In this document: positions 8,842-16,454 of the stretch, piece after piece
How the letters are laid out: each line of letters opens with the position of its first letter
Position numbering within the stretch: the first letter of the stretch is position 1
Assembly (NCBI GenBank): GCA_036268875.1
Contig: DATATI010000074.1
Location: 62,001-126,000 of the forward strand
Direction of reading: 5' to 3'
Length of the DNA stretch: 64,000 bases
DNA from: Polyangia bacterium
GTDB lineage: Bacteria > Myxococcota_A > Polyangia > Fen-1088
Notes under the pieces: model-generated
The model's database searches: none
Told to the model about the DNA's origin: nothing
What the model saw: the letters and a program-made list of their open reading frames with translations, nothing else
Program-made: the position numbers and the translations under genes

Positions 8842-10611
8842 TCAGACGACGGTGCGATCGACGATCAACGCCACGAAGAGCAACGTCAGATAGACGATCG
8901 ACATGAAGAACAGCGACCGCGCCCAGCGCGCGGCGGCCGCCTGGCGAAAGCCGGCGACGGCCCACCCGATGAACACCGCGCCCAGCACGCTGGCCGCCAC
9001 CGCGTAGCCCACGCCAGCCACGTGCATCGGCAGCAGCAGGATCGTCGCCACCACCAGACCCACCGAGAAGGTCATGATGTGCAGCCGGGTCCCGAACGCC
9101 GAGATGGCCAGCGGCAGCACCTTGAACCCCGCCTGCTGATAGTCCTGCGACCGATAGATGGCGATGGCCAGAAAATGCGGGATCTGCCAGAGAAACAAGA
9201 TGGCGAACAGCACCAATCCGGGCGCGTCCAGGTGGCCGGTGGCGGCGGTCCACCCCATCAGCGGCGGCATCGCGCCCGGCACCGCGCCGACGAACAGCGC
9301 CAGCGCCGAGTGTCGCTTCATCGGGGTGTAGATCCACACGTACGACAGCAGCGCCACCGCACCCAGAATTCCGGTCAAGGCGTTGCCGGCCAAGAACAGC
9401 AAGGGCAGGGCGGCCGATGCCAGCAGCACGCCGAAGGCCAGCGCGCTTTCGGGCGACAGTCGCCTTTCGGGCAGCGGCCTGGCGCGCGTGCGGGCCATCA
9501 GGCCGTCGGCGTCACGTTCCAGGTACATGTTCAGCGTGTTCGACGCCGACACCACCAGCGCCATCCCGATCAGCGTCATCACGATCCGCCAGGTCGGCAG
9601 CGCGCCAGGCGCCAGCCACATCCCGCCGGCGAACGTCGCCAGCACCAGGCCGGTGATGCGCGGCTTGGTCAGGCTGACCAGGTCGGCGAACCAGCGCAGG
9701 CGAATCGGAGCCGGCGCAGCGTCGGGCCGGCCCAGCAAGACGATGGCGATCTGCGTGGCCAGCAGCGCCGTCGCCACCGCCAGGTGGGATTCCACCGTCG
9801 CCAGATCCAAGAACGACTGCACGGCGTGCACGCCCAGCCACACCTGGGTCAGCACCAGCAACGGCGCCAGCAGCGCCAGCCCGCGCAACAGCGGCCGTTT
9901 GCTCGCCGCCCGCACGGTGACCACCGACGACGTCAGCACCAGCGCCGTCACCACCAGCGCGTTCAGCCGGTGCAGCACGTGAATCAAAACCGTCGGGTGC
10001 GCGTCGGGCCAGATCGATCCGCGGCACAGCGGCAGATCCAGACACGCCAGCGCCGCCCCGGAATGCCGAACCAGCCCGCCCAGCACCATCTGAAAATAAA
10101 CCGCCACCGCCGATGCCAGCGCCAGACGAACCGCGCCCGTGGCCAGCGCTGGCGGGCGTACATTCGCCACGCGTGGCGAACCCGATCGAAACGCCAGGTA
10201 CAGCGTGGTCATGAAGAACAGCAGCGACACCGCTGTGTGCGCCGTCGACACTGGCGTCGGCAGGCGCAGCAACACGGTCACGCCGCCCAGGACGGCCTGC
10301 ACGATCACCAGGCCCACCGCCAGCCAGCCGTACGGACGCAACGCCTTCTGATGCGGCGCCTTGCTGAACGTCAAGGACAGGGCCAACGCGATGGTCAGCA
10401 GCACCACGCTGCCGGCGGCCAGCCGATGGCTGTGCTCGACCAGCACACCGCCTTCCATCTTCGGCATCATGGTGCCGTAGCAGGTCGGCCAGTCAGGACA
10501 CGCCAGGCTTGATCCGGTGCCGTGCACCAGCCCGCCGATCAAGATCAGCAGGTAAGTGGCGATCGCCGTTGTGACGGCGAGGGCATGGACCAGCGCGGGC
10601 GTTCGTTTCAT
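8842..10611 (-). CDS. ctaA-ctaB: Fused heme A synthase (CtaA/COX15) - heme O synthase (CtaB/COX10)
   Basis: This 589-residue membrane protein joins two consecutive steps of heme A synthesis for cytochrome oxidase. Residues 1 to about 295 match CtaA: the extracytoplasmic Cys pair in SLACPDWPTC, and putative heme ligands in EHSHRL, TAHTAV, HVLHRL and ESHLAV. Residues from about 300 match CtaB, a UbiA-type farnesyltransferase: SLTKPRITGLVL, the prenyl-diphosphate site NMYLERDADG followed by RTRARPLP, and IYTPMKR. The two halves are in one uninterrupted frame. Fused CtaA/CtaB proteins are known in a few lineages. It lies in a minus-strand operon with SCO1 and a cupredoxin-like protein, in keeping with oxidase assembly. 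Its ATG lies 4 bases upstream of the preceding gene's last codon, that is, the genes overlap. Confidence 0.95.
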   Translation of the reverse strand: MKRTPALVHALAVTTAIATYLLILIGGLVHGTGSSLACPDWPTCYGTMMPKMEGGVLVEHSHRLAAGSVVLLTIALALSLTFSKAPHQKALRPYGWLAVGLVIVQAVLGGVTVLLRLPTPVSTAHTAVSLLFFMTTLYLAFRSGSPRVANVRPPALATGAVRLALASAVAVYFQMVLGGLVRHSGAALACLDLPLCRGSIWPDAHPTVLIHVLHRLNALVVTALVLTSSVVTVRAASKRPLLRGLALLAPLLVLTQVWLGVHAVQSFLDLATVESHLAVATALLATQIAIVLLGRPDAAPAPIRLRWFADLVSLTKPRITGLVLATFAGGMWLAPGALPTWRIVMTLIGMALVVSASNTLNMYLERDADGLMARTRARPLPERRLSPESALAFGVLLASAALPLLFLAGNALTGILGAVALLSYVWIYTPMKRHSALALFVGAVPGAMPPLMGWTAATGHLDAPGLVLFAILFLWQIPHFLAIAIYRSQDYQQAGFKVLPLAISAFGTRLHIMTFSVGLVVATILLLPMHVAGVGYAVAASVLGAVFIGWAVAGFRQAAAARWARSLFFMSIVYLTLLFVALIVDRTVV

Positions 10612-11384
10612 TTGGCGTCGAAGCTGAAGTTGATCTCCGTTGGTTTGTCAGCGGCCACGGTGATGTCGGCCGTCTTGGAGCCGTAGCGCTCGTGCCAGGC
10701 CTCCAGGGTGTACGTGCCGGCCGGGACCTTGGCGATGGTGAAGGTGCCGTCGTCACCGGTGACGGCGAAGAACGGGTGGTTGGTCACCGACACATACCCG
10801 GTCATCCACGGATGGACGTCGCACTTGAACTTGATGATGTCGCCGCTGTCGTTGAATTTCTTTCCCATCGGCGCCAGCCCGGGGATCTGCGCCTGGTTGA
10901 ACAGCGTCGACGGACCCTTGTAGCTGTGCACGTTGTGCAGAGTCTGGTCGCCGTTTCTGATCACCAGGGACTGTCCGGTCATGATCGCCTGTACGCGCGG
11001 CCGGTACATGCAGTCCAGCTGATCCAGCGCCGCGTCCTGGGCCGGCGGATCGTAGTGGCCGGTGACGCCCTTCGAGATGCGCACGATGACGTTCTTCAGC
11101 GCGCCGCCTGCGCCGACGATGACGTCTTCCTCCTTCATCTGTTTTTGCGCGCAGTAAGGATCGGTGTCGCGCTTGATCATCTTCACCTCGGGCGGCGCGC
11201 CCTTGAGGGTGACGACGCCTTTGATCACCGCGCTGCCGGCCGCCGGCGCCGCAGCCGCGGCGGAGCCTGCTGGTGCACCCGGCGCGGCGGTTGGCGAGGG
11301 CGCAGGCGCCTCTTCATGCTTGGTGCAGGCCACCGCCGACAGCGCCAACCCGGCCATCACGAAAAGCGCGCTCGATTTGCTCAT
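10608..11384 (-). CDS. Cupredoxin-like lipoprotein with carboxypeptidase-regulatory-like end
   Basis: A 258-residue protein starting at the ATG at 11384, behind the ribosome site GGGGAGA; the longer frame upstream is a shadow of the SCO gene. It has a lipoprotein signal (SAVAC, C20), an Ala/Pro/Gly linker to about 50, then a beta-rich domain. The segment FKCDVHPWMTG carries a C-x2-H-x2-M motif and is preceded by NVHS, an arrangement like the type I copper site of plastocyanin-like proteins. The last ~60 residues (GTFTIAKVPAGTYTLEAW) match the carboxypeptidase regulatory-like fold. Sitting between the SCO chaperone and ctaA-ctaB, it may carry copper or electrons at the periplasmic face. Function is inferred, not proven. 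Confidence 0.75.
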   Translation of the reverse strand: MSKSSALFVMAGLALSAVACTKHEEAPAPSPTAAPGAPAGSAAAAAPAAGSAVIKGVVTLKGAPPEVKMIKRDTDPYCAQKQMKEEDVIVGAGGALKNVIVRISKGVTGHYDPPAQDAALDQLDCMYRPRVQAIMTGQSLVIRNGDQTLHNVHSYKGPSTLFNQAQIPGLAPMGKKFNDSGDIIKFKCDVHPWMTGYVSVTNHPFFAVTGDDGTFTIAKVPAGTYTLEAWHERYGSKTADITVAADKPTEINFSFDAK

Positions 11385-11458
11385 CAAAAAACGTCTCCCC
11401 CTTGCGTCGTACATGCTTTGAAAACCCTGGCGTCCGTATATCAGCCGCGCTCGCACCG

Positions 11459-12178
11459 TCAAGCATTGTTGATGATGAGGCCGATGGCCTCCATCAACTG
11501 ATCCAGCCCTTCGGGCGTGGCGGAAAAATAACCGCGAATGCGCAGCTGGCGATCGACCAGGACCAGGTGTTCGCCGTGGAAGATCTCCCAGAACGTCGGC
11601 CCGGCCGGATCGGCGACGGCGCCGGCGGCAACCCGGGCCGGCGTGCGCTCCAGCCCTTCTTTGAATCCATCCACGACCGCGCCCTGAATGACGTCCATCG
11701 GTCCGGTCAGAAATGACCACTTCTGCGGGTTGGCGCCGAAGCGCGCGCCGTATTCGGCCAGGCGGGCGGGCGTGTCGCGTTCGGGATCGACGGTCAGCGA
11801 CACCAGATGAAAGTCTGGACCCAGCAGGCGGGCGCGGCGCATGACTTCGGCCATTTTTTGGCTGAGCAGCGGGCACGCTTCCTGGCAGGACGTGAAGATG
11901 AAGTCGGCCACCCAGACCTTTCCTTGCAACTCGGCGGTTCCCATTCGCCTCCCGGCCTGGTCGGTGAGGCTGAAAGTGGGCACGGCGCCCAGCACCGGCG
12001 GCGCGGCCGGCACACGACGCAGGAACGAACGCCCCAGCGGTACGCCGAACAGGAACGAAACCGCCACCACCCAGAACACCGGCCGCCCGAGAAGCCGGCC
12101 CGCCCAACCGCTTCGCGGCCGAGTTGGCGTCGGCGCGGCGGCGGGTGCGGTTTCAGGCGAGGCAGGCAGGGGGTTCAT
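11459..12178 (-). CDS. SCO1/SenC-type copper chaperone for cytochrome oxidase
   Basis: This 239-residue membrane-anchored thioredoxin-fold protein delivers copper to the CuA site of cytochrome c oxidase subunit II. One TM helix (about 34-50) is followed by the periplasmic domain. The copper-binding C98-x3-C102 lies in FTSCQEACPLL, and the third ligand His is in IFHGEHLVLVD. The conserved SLTVDPERDTP loop is present. The ATG at 12178 gives a normal short cytoplasmic N-terminus; the longer frame upstream overlaps the divergent oxidase module and is rejected. First gene of the minus-strand assembly operon, with a 72-base divergent spacer to the subunit III-like gene. Confidence 0.93.
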   Translation of the reverse strand: MNPLPASPETAPAAAPTPTRPRSGWAGRLLGRPVFWVVAVSFLFGVPLGRSFLRRVPAAPPVLGAVPTFSLTDQAGRRMGTAELQGKVWVADFIFTSCQEACPLLSQKMAEVMRRARLLGPDFHLVSLTVDPERDTPARLAEYGARFGANPQKWSFLTGPMDVIQGAVVDGFKEGLERTPARVAAGAVADPAGPTFWEIFHGEHLVLVDRQLRIRGYFSATPEGLDQLMEAIGLIINNA

Positions 12179-12250
12179 CGGAGGGGCCGCGTGTAATCTC
12201 CCTGGTCTTTCGAGGCTGTCAAGGGCGTGCTGGCGTGTTATCGATAGCGC

Positions 12251-12835
12251 ATGGTCGGTCCCGCGGGCGACGGTGCGACGCTGACCAGGCGCGGGGCGTT
12301 CGGGATGTGGATCTTCCTCGGCACCGACGCGGCCGGCTTTGGTGGGCTGCTGCTGGCCGACGGCGTGTTGCGGGCGCGGGCCAGCGTCTGGCCGGATCCG
12401 CGCCAGCGGTTCTCGCTCGGCTGGGCGGCGGCGATGACATTCGTGCTGCTGGCGTCCAGCTTGACCATGTCGCTGGCTGCGGACAGCGCGCGCCGACGGC
12501 AACGGGGCCTCGCGCTGGCGTGGTTGGCGGCGACGATCGTCGCCGGCGCCGCGTTTCTTGGTTGCCAGGCGTTCGAGTACCAACACCTCCTCACGGGCAC
12601 GCCGGCCGTCGGGCTGACCAGTGATCTGGCGGCGTCGCTGTTCTTCGTCATCACCGGTTTTCACGGCGCCCATGTCTTGGCGGGGATCGTCTACTTGATC
12701 GCGGTGACGATCGCCCAAGCCCGCGCGACCACCGCCTCGGAGCCGCTGCTGGCGGTGGCGGCTTTGTTCTGGCACTTCATCGATTTTGTGTGGGCGGCGA
12801 TCTTCTTCGCTCTTTATTTGTTGCCGGTGAACTGA
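12251..12835 (+). CDS. Cytochrome c oxidase subunit III-like protein (short, five-helix form)
   Basis: This 194-residue membrane protein has the heme-copper oxidase subunit III pattern: an N-terminal GMWIFLGTDAAGFGGLLLA helix, the central AFLGCQAFEYQHL segment with the conserved Glu/His, FFVITGFHGAHVLAG, and FWHFIDFVWAAIFFALYL at the end. It is the five-helix form found in caa3- and bo3-like enzymes. A second subunit III gene lies in the main oxidase operon at 16.5 kb, so this copy is separate from subunits I and II. It is followed 2 bases later by a subunit IV-like gene and is divergent from SCO. Confidence 0.88.
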   Translation: MVGPAGDGATLTRRGAFGMWIFLGTDAAGFGGLLLADGVLRARASVWPDPRQRFSLGWAAAMTFVLLASSLTMSLAADSARRRQRGLALAWLAATIVAGAAFLGCQAFEYQHLLTGTPAVGLTSDLAASLFFVITGFHGAHVLAGIVYLIAVTIAQARATTASEPLLAVAALFWHFIDFVWAAIFFALYLLPVN

Positions 12836-12837
12836 CG

Positions 12838-13122
12838 ATGGCGACGTTCAGGGCAGGAATGTTCGGCGTGTTCGCGGCCGCGGCGGCGCTGACCGCGCTG
12901 GAGCTAGGCGCGCTGACGTTGGATTTTCAGCGTCCGGCACGGGTCACCGTCCTGGCAGGCCTGGCCATCGCCAAGGGCGCGTTGATCTTGTGGGCCTTCA
13001 TGCACCTTGGTCGGCAGCGACGGTCGCTGCGCGCCGCGGTCCTGACGCCAATCGGCCTGGTCGCCGGGTTGACGACGATCTTGATGCTGGACGCGGTGGT
13101 CAGGCTTGGAGGCGGGCCTTGA
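12838..13122 (+). CDS. Prokaryotic cytochrome c oxidase subunit IV-like protein
   Basis: A 94-residue membrane protein, starting at the ATG at 12838, 2 bases after the previous stop. It has three hydrophobic helices, with a conserved-looking LAIAKGALILWAFMHLGRQ segment, matching the small CtaF/COX4_pro subunits (K and 'FMHL' region). Such subunits stabilise the catalytic core in the membrane. It overlaps the next small gene by TGATG. Confidence 0.75.
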   Translation: MATFRAGMFGVFAAAAALTALELGALTLDFQRPARVTVLAGLAIAKGALILWAFMHLGRQRRSLRAAVLTPIGLVAGLTTILMLDAVVRLGGGP

Positions 13123-13316
13123 TGCGTCGGCGCCTGTTGGTTCTGTTCGCGGCCCTGGTGGTGACGGTCGCTTATTCGCCTCTCGTCAACGCGTGCCCGT
13201 ATTGCCTGGGCAAGGAGACGACGCTGCCGCCGTCGTTGAAGCTGGTCGGGGTATTTCTGCTGGTCCCCTTCGTCGTCGCTGGTGCCGTCGCCGCTGTCGC
13301 CCGCCGCCTGCGGTGA
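13122..13316 (+). CDS. Small membrane or exported Cys protein in the oxidase module
   Basis: A 64-residue protein that starts at the ATG in the TGATG overlap with the subunit IV-like gene, so translation is very likely coupled. It has an N-terminal signal-like helix (LLVLFAALVVTVAYS), a short exported stretch with CPYCLGKE, and a second hydrophobic helix (LVGVFLLVPFVVAGAVAAVA) before an Arg-rich end. The CxxC could bind a metal or form a disulphide. I do not recognise the family; the context suggests an accessory role in oxidase assembly or stability. Confidence 0.65.
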   Translation: MRRRLLVLFAALVVTVAYSPLVNACPYCLGKETTLPPSLKLVGVFLLVPFVVAGAVAAVARRLR

Positions 13317-13337
13317 TGCTCTGGCGCGGCCGGCGCC

Positions 13338-14130
13338 TTACATGCACTGAGGAATGAAGCTGTCGATCCGCAACCCGCGGAAGACCAACGTGTTGGCGGC
13401 ATCGCCGATCATGAATAGGCCGCGCACCTGGGTGATGGCTTGATCGAACGTCACGGTCGGTTTGCCCAGCGCCGGCAAGTTGGTCCAGTTCGACGCGGCG
13501 AACGAGATGAACACCGACTGCGTCTGGCCGCCGGTGCTGGGGATCTGCACGACAAAGTGTCCGCCGTTCGCGTAATTGGCGGTCTCGCGCGGCTGCACAT
13601 AAAAGTTGGCCGTCGCGCTCTAGGTCAGCGTAAATCCCTCGAGCCCGAGAAATCGGCCTGCGAGGTATTGGAGTTGGTGGTCCATACCGAAACGATGTGC
13701 CAGCCGCCGCCGACAAATTTCACCATGCCCGATCTGGTGATCGCCTTCAGTCATCAAGATGCGGTTGTTGATGGCCGGCATGGTGACCGCGCTGGCCTCG
13801 CTGGCCACCCCCAGTGCTGCAGGCGATCGATGGAAGGGGTGCCGCATTCTTGCAGGGGCGGCGGCGTCTCCGGGTGACGTCGACGGGCGAAGGCGCGGTG
13901 TCGACGATGGGCGCTGCGTCGCCGTCGCCGCCATTGCCGCCGGCCGCGTCCATCGCCGCGTCGAACCCGGCACCATCGGTTCCGGCTTGCACGCCGCCGC
14001 TGCCGCCGGTGCCGCCGCCGGTTCCATCAGAAGCTCCGCCTGTGCCGCATACACGGCCGTGCAATTGATGACATGGGCTTTGGAGCGCACCAGCGTCACA
14101 AAAGGAGCGGTCGCGGCCGGCCACCGGCAT
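13338..14130 (-). pseudogene. Decayed gene for an exported protein (four frame changes and a stop)
   Basis: On the minus strand, plausible protein segments follow each other in different frames. First comes a Gly-rich linker such as ASDGTGGGTGGSGG with Asp/Ala repeats, ending near 13878. Then PETPPPLQECGTPSIDRLQHW (split here: PETPPPLQEC / GTPSIDRLQHW) lies at about 13876-13814. AVTMPAINNRILMTEGDHQ follows at about 13790-13734, and MVKFVGGGWHIVSVW at about 13730-13685. After an in-frame TAG at 13620, SATANFYVQPRETANY continues to a C-terminus ending SFIPQCM at 13338. Read in order, these form one protein interrupted by about four frameshifts and one nonsense codon. No family is recognised. 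Assembly errors cannot be excluded, but five lesions in 800 bases favour decay. Confidence 0.7.
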
Positions 14131-14203
14131 CAGAAATTTGATTGCGGTGCACCGATTTCCGTCGAGAAAACTTCGCGGTCCTGCCTTTGAGCGCGAGGTT
14201 TGT

Positions 14204-14219
14204 TGGCATGTGTTCTGCT
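14204..14219 (+). promoter_or_regulatory. Sigma54-type -24/-12 promoter candidate
   Basis: TGGCATG, four bases, then CTGCT matches the consensus TGGCAYR-N4-TTGCT with one mismatch. The invariant GG (14205-14206) and GC (14217-14218) are exactly 12 bases apart. It lies about 43 bases before the ATG of the Cys-rich MYXO-CTERM-like gene, leaving room for a short leader and an AGGAAGG ribosome site (14246-14252). If real, expression needs an enhancer-binding activator. Confidence 0.5.
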
Positions 14220-14261
14220 TTATTTGGCGGGCAAACCCCTTGCCCAGGAAGGTCCTTGCCC

Positions 14262-15428
14262 ATGACTTTTGCCACCAAGCTTCTCGTTTCCAGCGCCACG
14301 TTCGCCGTTGGCCTGGCCATCGGCGCAAGCGCTTCGGCCCAGACCTGCACGGCCGACAAAGACTGCCCCCCCAGTTTTACTTGCGTGCAAATTGGCGTTG
14401 TCAGTGAACCCACGCCGGCCTGTCCGCCCAACACCGACTGCGCCCAGCCGGTCAAGGCGCTTCCCTCCACGCCCGTTTACGCCTGCCAACCGAAAGCGTG
14501 CGCCGTCGACGCGGATTGCTCGGCCGGTATGATCTGTCACGCCGAGACGTCGACCGAGTGTTCGGGTGGCTCGGCTGTTCCTCCTTGCGCGCCCGGCGCC
14601 GATTGCCCGACGCCCACGACGAAGGATCCGGTTTGCACGACGGTCCAGGGGCCGTCTGCGTGCGCGTTCAAATGGCAGTTGCCGTGCAACGCCGACGCTG
14701 ACTGCGGCGATGGCTTCGCCTGCCAACCGTCGGTGATCGGGAGCTGTTCCGGCTCGGGTGGGGGCTCCGCATCGTCCGGCGGATCGAACGGCAGCGGGTC
14801 GGCCGGCAGCGGCTCGGCTGGTTCCTCGGGGCAGGTGCCGGCCGCCGACGCGGGCACCGCGCCCGGCAGTGGTCAGGAACTTCCGCCCCCGGACATGTGC
14901 ACGACGATGGCGGTCTACCCGGGCTCGTGCCGGCCGAAGGCCACGAGCTGCATCGCCGACGCGGATTGCCCGGCCGCCTGGAAGTGCCTCGACGCGCCCG
15001 TTCCCATTGCCGAGCCGGCGACCGGCGGGACTCAGTCAGGATCAGCGGTGGACGGCGGCGCTGCGACGAAAAGCGCCAGCAGCAACAACAGCGGGGCCGC
15101 GACCTCGCCGCCGACCGTCGCGCCGGCGGTCAAGACCTGCGAATCGCCGTACGATCTCGGCATTCGCAACGGCACCACGAAGGGCGATGGCCCGATCGGA
15201 ACGCCCGGAGCGTCCGCTCCTGCGACGGACAACGGAACCTCGGGCGGAGGGCCCACGATGGGAACGCCGCCGTCCGGATCGACGCAGGGCTCAGGCAGCG
15301 GTTCGACGACCAGCCCGTCCGCAGGCGGCTGTTCGATCAATCCCGGCACCGATGCGTCCCACTTTGGTGGGCTGGCGTTATTGACCTTGCTGGGCCTGAT
15401 CGCGGTTCGCCGCCTGCGCCGCAGCTGA
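14262..15428 (+). CDS. Exported Cys-rich protein with MYXO-CTERM-like tail
   Basis: A 388-residue protein. The ATG at 14262 is chosen because of the AGGAAGG ribosome site just upstream and because it begins a clean Sec signal peptide (cleavage likely after SASAQ). The mature part has repeated Cys modules of the type CTADKDCPPSFTC, CAVDADCSAGMIC, CNADADCGDGFAC and CIADADCPAAWKC, each with a 'DxDC' core, separated by Ser/Gly-rich low-complexity linkers. The C-terminus is GGCSINPG, a hydrophobic helix (FGGLALLTLLGLIAV) and RRLRRS, a MYXO-CTERM-like sorting signal. It is probably displayed on the outer surface; no enzymatic domain is visible. A sigma54-like promoter precedes it. Confidence 0.8.
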   Translation: MTFATKLLVSSATFAVGLAIGASASAQTCTADKDCPPSFTCVQIGVVSEPTPACPPNTDCAQPVKALPSTPVYACQPKACAVDADCSAGMICHAETSTECSGGSAVPPCAPGADCPTPTTKDPVCTTVQGPSACAFKWQLPCNADADCGDGFACQPSVIGSCSGSGGGSASSGGSNGSGSAGSGSAGSSGQVPAADAGTAPGSGQELPPPDMCTTMAVYPGSCRPKATSCIADADCPAAWKCLDAPVPIAEPATGGTQSGSAVDGGAATKSASSNNSGAATSPPTVAPAVKTCESPYDLGIRNGTTKGDGPIGTPGASAPATDNGTSGGGPTMGTPPSGSTQGSGSGSTTSPSAGGCSINPGTDASHFGGLALLTLLGLIAVRRLRRS

Positions 15429-15445
15429 TCTGATCTGATCTGATC
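15426..15445. repeat. Tandem TGATC pentamer, four copies
   Basis: Four perfect head-to-tail TGATC units. The first supplies the TGA stop of the Cys-rich protein gene; the remainder lies in the 30-base spacer to the convergent cytochrome gene. It is a slippage-prone microsatellite; since the stop is in the first unit, copy-number change would not alter the protein. Confidence 0.9.
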
Positions 15446-15458
15446 GCGCCCGGCGGCG

Positions 15459-16454
15459 TCAGTCGCCGTCAGCCCGGGCGTCGCCGCCGCCGTCACCGGT
15501 CCCGCCATCGGCGCCCGGGGGTGGGGGCGGCGTCCACGCTGGCTGCGCCAGCAGCCGGGCCGCGAGCTCGTCGGCCCGCCGATCGTCCCGCAGATCGACC
15601 AGCGAGCGAACATAACGCGCCAGCGCCCATAGATCAGCTTCGGGCAGCACGTTCTTCCAGGTGGGCATGGCCGTCCCGCCGATACCGGCGGCGATCGAGC
15701 GATAGATGTCGTTCAACATTTCGCCCGCCCGCAGCCGGTTGAAGGTGAAATCGGGCGGCAGGATCTTCACGCCGTAGTCGCTGTCCTTGGCCACCGCCTG
15801 ATAAAGATCCGGGCGAAACGCCGTCACGCGCATTCCGGTCAGCTCTTTCGTCGCCGCATAGATCTCCGGCTTGGTGACGTAGGCGGGATGGCAGGCGACC
15901 GCGCACTGGGCCAGGCCGTGATAGATCTTCTGCCCGCGCCGGACGGCGTCGGCCTCGCGCCCGGGCCACGGATCGGGCGAAGCGGTGACCGGTTCGCCCG
16001 CCGACTCATTTCGCCAGCGCGGCGCGAAGGACTTCACGTACTGGATGAGATCCCCGAGCTCGGCCGGAGGGACATCCCAGGCCAGCATGGCGGTGCCTTG
16101 CAGGCCGCCGCGAATGATGCGGATAAAATCGGCGTCGCTGGGCAACTGGCCGGCCGCCACGCCACCAAACTTGTAGACGCCGAGGCGCAGATCGCGGGGC
16201 GGTGGACGCAGTCCCAGCGCCGACGGCCCAGCGCCATCACCGGAGACGCCGTGGCAGGGGCGGCAATACTGCGTGTAGACGCTGGCGCCATGATTGAGTT
16301 GGGCCGCGCTGACGGCTCGCCCGCCCAAGGTCAGCGGCGCGGTGAACGGCGGCGGCAGATCGGTCGCGGCGTTCTTGCACCCGATGACCAGCAAGCACGC
16401 GACGGCAAAACGCGCGGGAAACCCCGGCTGGTCACGAAGGCGCGATGGCGTCAC
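15459..16454 (-). CDS. Diheme cytochrome c lipoprotein of the oxidase operon
   Basis: A 331-residue lipoprotein with GTG start, overlapping the subunit III stop (GTGA). The signal peptide ends in VIGC (C26). The first cytochrome c domain (about 50-145) has a canonical CRPCH site and distal Met in GTAMLAWD. The second (about 180-290) has C-A-V-A-C-H, a CX3CH spacing, with distal Met in GTAMPTW. Both have the YVKSF/YVRSL C-terminal helices typical of class I cytochromes. The C-terminal tail is Pro/Gly/Asp rich. It is encoded last in the II-I-III operon, and since subunit II here has no fused heme domain, this protein is a likely electron donor to CuA. Confidence 0.9.
   Translation of the reverse strand: MTPSRLRDQPGFPARFAVACLLVIGCKNAATDLPPPFTAPLTLGGRAVSAAQLNHGASVYTQYCRPCHGVSGDGAGPSALGLRPPPRDLRLGVYKFGGVAAGQLPSDADFIRIIRGGLQGTAMLAWDVPPAELGDLIQYVKSFAPRWRNESAGEPVTASPDPWPGREADAVRRGQKIYHGLAQCAVACHPAYVTKPEIYAATKELTGMRVTAFRPDLYQAVAKDSDYGVKILPPDFTFNRLRAGEMLNDIYRSIAAGIGGTAMPTWKNVLPEADLWALARYVRSLVDLRDDRRADELAARLLAQPAWTPPPPPGADGGTGDGGGDARADGD

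Noticed and set aside
8840-9337. N-terminal extension of the ABC ATPase gene
   Set aside because: The frame continues upstream only as a shadow of ctaA-ctaB; the ATG at 8839 fits the family start.
9022-10512. 496-codon open frame antisense to ctaA-ctaB
   Set aside because: Gln/Arg-rich shadow of a conserved gene, without ribosome site or recognisable domain.
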